From the NCBI GenBank assembly GCA_030549495.1, contig JAUIRK010001002.1, positions 62,001 to 126,000 of the forward strand: DNA of 64,000 bases, read 5' to 3'. Positions 57,100 to 64,000 of this stretch are shown one piece after another (positions within the stretch are counted from its first letter, which is position 1; every line of letters starts with the position of its first letter). Origin of the DNA: Nectonema munidae. Its lineage: Eukaryota > Nematomorpha > Nectonematoida > Nectonematidae. Under the pieces are notes generated by a model. That model worked only from the letters and a program-made list of their open reading frames with translations. It did not search any database and had not been told where the DNA came from. The position numbers were made by a program, and so were the translations under genes.

Positions 57100-58936
57100 T
57101 ATCTGTTTTATTTTTCTTTATAATGCTAAATTTTCTTTCAAGACTTGCATTACTATATGGAAGAATAAGAGCCATTCAATACAGAATTGATGCTTTTTAA
57201 AGTGGTTGGTTTCAAAAATCTTGAGGCAATTTTTCTTCCAAGATTTTCTATAGATAAGTAAATGTAGCGAAGGTTCTTTTCGTTGAAGAAGTATACCCTC
57301 ATGCGGCAAACCTATTTTATTTACAATTTAGATAAACATGGGTCCAACCGGCCCGGCCTTTTTGTTTTCCCAAATACTCTTTTGTTTATGATAATTTTTA
57401 TATTTTGTACATTTAGCGTATCTATAACCTTTAAATTAATGATTTCTTGTGCATATATGTCACTATAAATATTTTTTATATTGCCAGAAATATTAAAGTT
57501 CAACAATTTACTACAAAGCGTCTTTTTACCCAAAAACACATTCAAAAAACAACATCATAGGTAGCAACAGAAACTATTTAAATCAAATAATCAGTGAAAT
57601 TCAACAAAAAATTACAATTAATCAATTGAGTTCAAAAGTAAAGGATATTAAAAGTTTGTAAAGCCTAAAGCAAAAGTTAGTACATTACATACTAAAATAT
57701 TATGCTCATGAAAAAGAAAAAAACAATTTAATAAAACTACAAATAAAACTAGTTTTTAGGTGTTTTGGGTGAAAAGAAGCGCCGCAAAAAAAAGGTTTTT
57801 TTTTATTTGTTTGAAGCTTTTTCAAAGTTCAATAGTTAATGAACAAACACTTACTATTATTTAATTGTAAAAATATTAAATTTATTTATTTTTGCTACAT
57901 TTCACACAAATAATGTTTTTGTGAGTGCTCACTGCTTATTGGGTCTATTAGACCCATGTTTACCTGCAACGTAATGCTAAAAGTTTTTAGGTCGTTGCCT
58001 AAAAAAATAATAACTTTGACAAAAATATTTTTAAATGATTTAAATACAAGTAGAATGAGGCATTTAAAAAGTTTCAAAACTATATATATAATTTATGACA
58101 AAAAAATCTTCATTTTTAAAGTTTCTTGGGTCTGATAGACCCATGTTTGCCTGATAAGGGTTAACATTGGTAAATAAACTAATTGTTGACTGGATGAAGA
58201 ACAAAGCAGTTTCCAGCAAAGAATTGTCAAACCATGCTTTTAGTCTTTTCAAACGCTCATTGTTGAAAGATTCACTTAAAAAGTATGATCTCAAGCTTGG
58301 AAAGTTTTTTAGGACTCGTTCTGTGCATTTTTCTAAAGAAAGCCATCTTACCGAGATGTGCTTCAAAACAGAACGATATTCTTAAGCTTCCCTTTTCGTT
58401 TAGTGCTTATATCAAACCAGTAATAGCAGTATACACAAAGATCTAAGTTGAATCCAATATATTCGCTAAAAGCATCATTAGCGTGACTTGCAGCAATGTG
58501 GGCCAAATGGACAAACGCTTACAAAAATACTTTCTTTCTCTAAAAATCTTGAAGCAATTGAATTCTGTTTTCCAATCATTACGTTTGTGTTAACACTCAA
58601 ACCAGCACAATTATGCTCAATCTGCTCAAAAATTTTGAAAGCCTTTCCTGCATTCTCTCCTTCAGTTGAACACATTCTGTAGAAATGGTTTGATATCGTT
58701 TTTGATTCATCAACATTAAATATTTTTATCATGACTGGATTCATTTTTTGAACACCGCTATTATTTGAACCATCATTTCCGACACTAAATAGATTTTTTT
58801 TTACAAAAATTAACAACTCCACTATAATAATAAGGTTAAAATGCTTTATTAATAATAGAAAATGTTTTTGTTTTTGCACATGCATATGAAGAAGCAATCT
58901 TACTATCAAGGAAAATGTTTCTGAAAAGGCGAGCAA
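57100..58936 (-). pseudogene. hAT-like transposase, split by a MITE
   Basis: In order from 58936: LFSVGNDGSNNSGVQKMNPV, VMIKIFNVDESKTISNHFY, HNCAGLSVNTNVMIGKQNSI, VCPFGPHCCK; then AFSEYIGFNLDLCVYCYYW and ISVRWLSLEKCTERVLKNF (58300-58366), ETALFFIQSTISLFTNVN; after the MITE, LLQRKEPSLHLLI. The 'TDGSND...KMNPV' plus 'H.S.RWLSLE.CVERVL' pattern belongs to an uncharacterised hAT-like family common in fish and invertebrates. Three or more frame changes are present. Confidence 0.7.
57296..58160. mobile_element. piggyBac-type MITE inside the hAT-like element
   Basis: The right end, reversed, CCCTTATCAGGCAAACATGG abuts TTAA (58161-58164). The left end CCCTCATGCGGCAAACC follows TATA (57292-57295), a decayed TTAA. 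GGGTCTATTAGACCC (57939) and GGGTCTGATAGACCC (58129) are palindromes like those in piggyBac 3. It interrupts the hAT frame between SLFTNVN and LLQRKEP. Confidence 0.8.
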
Positions 58937-59195
58937 ATTGATGTATTAACAACTTTTAGTGCAAAACTTTTTTAAATATTAATGAAAAATGTTATTTTTA
59001 AATAAAAATAGCAGCATTCAATAGCATAAAAAAACAATAAATATTTAGAAAAATTCAAACTAAAATTTTTGTTTTTCACTTGATCCAAGATTGAAACTTA
59101 AAAATCGGGAGATTAAAACTAAAAAACTGGAGATCGGGAGATATTAAGCAAAATCTGGAGTCTCCCTGTTATACCGGGAGACTTGACAGGTATAC

Positions 59196-59690
59196 TTGTA
59201 TCCTCGCGTTGCTTTGCGGGCTCACACGTCTAGTTTTTTAGGCACTGGTCAATGCAAAACAAATGCAGAAATCGCATTGAAACCCATGGTATTGCATTTT
59301 TTCATTTTATTTTGCTAATAAATATTGAAAAAAAATCTAATTGATATATATTTTATAATTAAGAAATGCCTCATCTTTTTAATACAGCGGTCTTCAATTT
59401 AACTTTATTGCTTTGATACTATATTCATGATGACGTTTGCTTTAAAAAAATAATCTCCAAATAGTTTTTAATTTAATACAAATAATATATCATACAAAAA
59501 TATGTTTATAAGAAAGATAACGTTCACACTATGTTTGATAAAAAAAATTTTTTTAAAGAAATAAATTTAGTATATAAACAAAATTTCGAGTTTGTAAAAT
59601 GACACAAAAGACATAATGTATATTTACCCACTGTGATGAATAGAAAGAATCTGAAAGGCTGGAGCTTTTATTCAACAAATAGCGCGTGAA
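59196..59690. other. Non-coding
   Basis: Begins with a GC-richer stretch (CCTCGCGTTGCTTTGCGGGC) of unknown origin, then AT-rich sequence without features. Confidence 0.4.
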
Positions 59691-59698
59691 AAGACAAC

Positions 59699-59828
59699 TA
59701 TATATATATATATCTCATAACCTGTACGGTTGAACGCGGGTAGACAACTTGTGTGTTATCTCCAACCCGTATATTACGATGATTCTTCTCCAACCTGTAT
59801 ACTACGATGATTCATCTCCAACCTATAT
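59699..59828. repeat. Minisatellite copy plus (AT)n
   Basis: An AT repeat at 59699-59713 leads into CTGTACGGTTGAACGCGGGT and three units of the ~28-bp motif (TCTCCAACCTGTATACTACG), mirroring 1466-1860. Confidence 0.85.
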
Positions 59829-59992
59829 AATATATTTTATCAAATAATCAAAATAAAATTCTGTAATCAAAGAATCGAAAAATATTCTTTAAAAAATCAA
59901 AAAATATCAAACTTTCTGTTCATATTTTGCTACCTCATACGATGTTACAAAAGTTATTACCTATACTTTGCAATTTGCACGATTTTAAATAT
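59829..59992. repeat. Dispersed ~165-bp repeat, inverted relative to 1290-1465
   Basis: Reverse complement of the block at 1290-1465 with few differences, again next to the minisatellite. Confidence 0.85.
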
Positions 59993-60042
59993 TATATTTA
60001 TATTTATTTAAATTTTATTATAAGTATATTTATTATACTTGA

Positions 60043-60700
60043 AAAATAATTTAAAATTTATTAGAAAAATATTATACTGACCTATACTACTGACCCATAA
60101 AAAGTAAAAAATAAATATTAATTTTCGACAGTTTTATTTAACTATGACATTTTAAAATGTTAAAAACCATATTCTACCTTTGTGAATATAAAATTTTGAA
60201 GAAATAATATATAAACTCATCACGTTAATTATTGGTATTTTTTGAAACTAGATAAAAGTTGACTGACCTCACATAAAAGCGGATTTTGGAAAAATAAAAA
60301 TATATTTATTTGTAAAACCTAGCCTATTTTACCCACAAAGAGTATAGCTTCAAATCTTGTACATTCGATCAACATTTTTCACTTCAAAAATAATTTAAAA
60401 TTTATTAGAAAAACATTATACTGACCTATACTACTGAATCATAAAAAGTAAAAAATATATATTAATTTTCGACAGTTTTCTTCAACTATGAAATTTTAAA
60501 ATGTAAAAAATCATATTTTACCTTTGTGAATATAAAATATTGAAAAAATATTATATAAATTAAGAACGTTAATTATTATTGGTATTTTTTGAAACTAGAT
60601 AAAACTTGACTGACCTCACATAAAAGCAGATTTTGGAAAAATGAAAATATATTTATTTGTATAACCTAGCCTATGTTAACCACAAAGAGTATACCTTTCC
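60043..60700. repeat. ~345-bp repeat, two tandem units (inverted)
   Basis: AAAATAATTTAAAATTTATT at 60043 and 60387 give a 344-bp period. The junction at 60340-60370 reads GAGTATAGCTTCAAATCTTG, the reverse complement of the unfilled hAT MITE target at 4733. Confidence 0.88.
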
Positions 60701-60764
60701 AATGATACCATTTTCATTTATTTTTTTTTTTAAAAAGACAGATTATGCTTCAACAAAAAGGTGG

Positions 60765-61978
60765 TCCGTAATCATATTATAATTTACAGTATGTAATTTT
60801 GCTATTCATTCCATGATGATCCTTTCTTGGTAGCTCTTTTTTCATTAGAAATTTATATTCTTCAATGTGTGTTCGAAAATTTTTTTATAATGATAAAATT
60901 ACTTTTTTTCTCTCTCAAACCATTCTGATTAAAGAATCTTCTTTATGATCTTAGACTTTTTTTTATCAGTATCGTGTATTTTATTATCAGGCCTGAATAT
61001 TTGTCAACCAATCTCATTTCAAAGGTTTTTTTCTGATTAATCATTTGTGATGTTCATTGTTCAATTACAAAAAGTTGTCCACGTTCTACATCTAAAAAAT
61101 TATTTCTCTGACGCAAAAGGAAAAAGATGGACAAATTCAATTTAAATTAAAAATATCTTGATAGTGACTAAATTCTCACATATTGGCATCTGTTCCATTT
61201 TTGATAAATCTGACCTATTCTAAATTTTCAGATTTCCTACCCATCTTAGCTAAATGTTAATTGTAATCCTATATGATAAGCTATAGATTTAAATATTTTT
61301 CATTTGTAAAAGAGGAACTTCTTTTTCACAGTCAAAATCTTTTTGAAGCATCTTGTATATAATTAAACCACTTCCTAGTTCATTAGAACATGGTAGATCT
61401 TCCATTTAGTCAAGATACATATTTTTTTTAATTACTTGTTTTGATCGCATGTTCTCTTTTAAATTAGTTTTCAACTTGGTTCTTTCTCTCATACAAATTT
61501 TCAAAAGATTTTATAATTCGTTTGTTTTTTTTAATAAATATTTCATACTCAAGATGATTGTAGAAAGTATTATAAGCCAAAATATACAAAAAAAAAGTAT
61601 ATTTTTACTATATACTTAATATGCAGCGATTTTTTTGCAGAACTGATTTTCAGGCATATATTACTAATTCAATTGTCATTTCGAGATATTTTTAAACCGT
61701 ATTATCCAAAATCCAGTACAGAAATAAAATAAGCATAGTCGATTTGTTATAAAACAGATATTTTATTTTTTTGAAGACAGTATCTAGAAGTAAACCGTAA
61801 ATCTGATTGAAGCTTTCAGATATTTTAAAACCATAAATGCCAAACATGAGTCCATAAATGAAACCAGCATCTTCCATTTGCCATAAAAACAGATATTTTA
61901 TTTAAATTTCAAAAATATTTCTGTAGACATTAGATGTAAATCGAACATTTGATTGACACTTTCAGACATTTAAAACCT
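60765..61978. repeat. Inverted copy of the ~1.2-kb repeat
   Basis: Reverse complement of 44400-45600 (GATCCTTTCTTGGTAGCTC at 60821, AATTAAACCACTTCCTAGTT at 61362, GATGATTGTAGAAAGTATTA at 61553). It includes about two satellite A units at its right edge and ends where a hAT sequence starts. Confidence 0.88.
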
Positions 61979-61982
61979 CTAT

Positions 61983-63135
61983 ATGCAAAAAATGATTATC
62001 GATTATAGTATTGGAAAACTATATATTAGGCAAGATTTTTTTTGTAAGACTTTGGAAACTACGACACGCGCTCAGGATGTGATGAAATTAGTTAATTCGT
62101 TTTTCAAGGTGAATGATCTTGAATGGAGAAAGTTGGTCGGAGTCACAACTGATGGTGCTCCGTCTATGTTGGGATCCAAATCTGGTTTTCAAACTTTGGT
62201 CAAACAGAAAGCTCCATTGGCTAAAAGTGTGCATTGTTTCATTCACAGAGAAGCTCTGGCTTCCAAAACTTTACCTGAAGGACTCAAATGTGTATTTTCA
62301 GGAGTTGTAAAGATAGTAAACTACATAAAATCATATGCTATAAACACCAGATTGTTCAAAAAACTTTGTGAAAATATGGGATCAGAATTTGAAGTTTTAC
62401 TTTTTTACACTTCAGTTAGATGGCTGTCAGTGGGAAACGTTATGAAGAGAGTTTTTGATTTGAGAGAAGAATTGATAACGTTTGTTCGAACAAAAGGCAA
62501 AAATGAATTCGAATCGCTAATTATTATTGAATCAGAAACAGAGATTGCGTATCTCACTGATATCTTCGAAATACTCAATAAGTTGATCTCAGGCTTCAAG
62601 GTAAAGATTCAAATTTGTTCATCCACCAGAGTACCATAAAGTTTTTTATTGAAAAATTAGAACTTTGGTTGGCAACTGGGTTCAATTTCCATGTCTCAAT
62701 TCTCTTGGTGTGAAAGAAAAAGAACGAATAAGTGAATGCAAAACTAACATCGCTATAATTAAGGCTAATTATACCATTCGCATCAACATATTTATGTTGA
62801 TTTTTCATGTGAGTCAGGCTTTTCATCTTTGATGCATAGTAAAACTAAACAAAGAAACCGCCTCGTCGCACAAAGTGATATACGCTGTGCTTTATCTATA
62901 ACTCCTCCAGACATAGACAGCTTGGTCAAAGAAAAAAGAGTTCAGAAGCCTGGTTACAGCTAAAACGCAAAATGAAATTTTATTGATTTGTTACTTTTCT
63001 CTAATTTTTTTTTGATTTTTTAATGAATTTTTAGTATGGATCATAATAACTTTTTCCCACAAAAATAATTCTGGTCCATACTATTTTTGCTTTTTGGAAA
63101 ATGGTCCACGACCAGAAACGAGTTGGGATACACTG
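61983..63135 (+). mobile_element. ZBED-type hAT transposase, 3' half with right terminus
   Basis: The frame 62000-62637 reads DFFCKTLETTTRAQDVMKLV, KLVGVTTDGAPSMLGSKSGF (catalytic Asp), HCFIHREALASKTLP (the C/H block), VVKIVNYIKSYAINTRLF, YTSVRWLSVGNVMKRVFDL and LTDIFEILNKL. After a short damaged part, CESGFSSLMHSKTKQRNRL and DIRCALSITPPDID (62810-62930) form the C-terminal dimerisation domain. The right end, reversed, CAGTGTATCCCAACTCG (to 63135) is a hAT terminus. The first half, including the BED finger, is missing at the join with the 60765-61978 repeat. Confidence 0.85.
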
Positions 63136-63478
63136 TTTTACAACAACCCCAATTCGTATTGTTATACATGTATAAAAATAAAAAAATATGATAAATTTCA
63201 AAAAGGAGTCAATTGACCATTCTGGTATAACAAGGATAATAATTTTCCTGGTAATCCTAGGGTTAAACGATTAAATTGACTTATTGCAATATATACAATA
63301 CATTTTAATCAGGGTATAATTATAATAATGATTTACCATTCAATAATTGAAAACTTTTCAATATTGTACTTTTACAAACTTTTTGAATACATAAACTGGG
63401 ATTTAAATATTTTATATTCAAAGATTCCAATATTACACCTTCAGTAGTTATCATATGTGTTTAATACATCAAATTGAT
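63136..63478. other. Non-coding; possible piggyBac-type right end
   Basis: GGTAATCCTAGGG followed by TTAA at 63263 has the form of the piggyBac right ends in this window, but the other end was not found. Confidence 0.35.
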
Positions 63479-63820
63479 TTATATTATGTGAATTTTTACA
63501 TATAATAGTAAATGTTTTCCAATTAATGATCCTGTTTTAACTTTTGCAATATTCTTTATTCTGGCTCTTATCACATCTCTTATATTCAAAGGAACATGTT
63601 CATCAATTCTGTCTACAAGTCTTTTGGAAGTTCTACATATGTAGGATGAACCGTATCCACAATTATACATGTAGATTAAACTACTTTTGTTGAATTTAGA
63701 TAGAACATCTTTAATTACCTTTAAATTTATAGCATTAACATAGCCCGAAATTAACTTTTTTATAAGTTTATCAAAATTTTGTCCAATTTGGTCATCTAAA
63801 AAAGAAAGAACTAAAAACAA
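63479..63820 (-). mobile_element. Penelope-like element: GIY-YIG endonuclease fragment
   Basis: The minus strand encodes LIYMYNCGYGSSYICRTSKR, LVDRIDEHVP and GKHLL: the GIY-YIG endonuclease domain that ends Penelope-like retroelement proteins (typically CGSSYIGRTSxRLxxRIxEHVP). The reverse transcriptase part, which should lie at higher coordinates, is not present in the remaining 180 bp. An old fragment. Confidence 0.75.
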
Positions 63821-64000
63821 TCTTTCAGCTGTATGAAAAATAGTATTGTTTTTCTTATTGATAATTTAATGAAATTTCCAATAATTTCAAATGGATGGCT
63901 ATTTTAATTAATATTTGGTTTAATCTAGACTCTAGATTAAACCTAGATCTCTAGATCTTCTGTATGATATTCTAACGGTATCCTATCAATTTGTCATCTG
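63821..64000. other. Non-coding end of window
   Basis: AT-rich; contains clustered TCTAGA-like palindromes at 63925-63960, no gene. Confidence 0.4.

Larger units (their letters stand above)
56708..59195 (-). mobile_element. Second hAT-like element nested in the ZBED hAT
   Basis: The left end ATACCTGTCAACTT and the right end, reversed, ATACCTGTCAAGTC are inverted repeats, with mirrored AAAATCTGGAG subterminal motifs (56734 and 59149). ACTTG flanks both junctions (imperfect duplication). A minus-strand transposase lies inside, itself split by a piggyBac-type MITE. About 2.5 kb. Confidence 0.75.

Noticed and set aside
62113-62310. 65-aa frame inside the ZBED hAT
   Set aside because: An out-of-frame shadow of the hAT transposase reading.

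Overview
This is a window of an AT-rich invertebrate nuclear genome, built almost entirely from transposable elements. Eukaryotic origin is shown by non-LTR retrotransposons with reverse transcriptase, tRNA-derived SINEs, cut-and-paste transposons (hAT, piggyBac, Tigger/pogo, Mutator-like, Merlin-like) and GT-AG introns of only about 48-56 nt inside transposase genes. The species cannot be fixed from this window; a compact-intron invertebrate with heavy DNA-transposon load, such as a parasitic crustacean, cnidarian or other small metazoan, would fit. Only one gene looks like an ordinary host gene: an intronless LRAT/PLAAT-type acyltransferase at 28489-29376 (minus).

Layout. 1-3.3 kb: two 5'-truncated LINEs on the minus strand around a minisatellite. 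3.3-5.8 kb: a ~345-bp tandem repeat invaded by a pogo/Tigger-like element and a hAT MITE. 6.35-10.1 kb: a non-autonomous hAT-like element carrying a SINE and a smaller hAT MITE, then a LINE 3' fragment and a ZBED-type hAT 3' fragment. 11.4-14.1 kb: a decayed piggyBac transposase, a SINE and a hAT MITE. 14.5-20.4 kb: a minus-strand Tigger split by a 3.9-kb foldback element flanked by a 9-bp target duplication. 21.5-24.4 kb: a decayed Mutator-like transposase with matching end sequence. 25.2-26.7 kb: a GC-rich fossil of an LTR-type retroelement. 26.7-31.7 kb: a dispersed repeat family with SINEs, the LRAT-domain gene and a hAT MITE. 31.7-34.6 kb: a GTF2IRD2-like hAT with an RTE LINE insert, and an unidentified dispersed coding family. 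34.7-43.0 kb: a piggyBac, and a Tigger with another piggyBac inside it. 43.2-49.6 kb: two ~150-bp satellites with a piggyBac inside the second. 49.66-50.67 kb: a Merlin-like remnant and a Tigger 3' end. 52.5-53.9 kb: a LINE. 54.1-59.2 kb: a three-level nest (ZBED hAT, other hAT, piggyBac MITE). 59.7-63.8 kb: inverted copies of repeats seen at 1.3-5.8 and 44.4-45.6 kb, a third ZBED-type hAT and a Penelope-like endonuclease fragment.

The elements do not work together as a pathway. What the window gives is an insertion history: exact target duplications (8 bp hAT and Merlin, 9 bp Mutator-like, TTAA piggyBac) allow many nested insertions to be ordered. I found no rRNA, functional tRNA, CRISPR or operon-like structure, and no convincing new biological system. 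The strongest leads are the transposase/foldback pair that share ends, the internally deleted Merlin-like element, and the LRAT gene with a 93-bp internal duplication.
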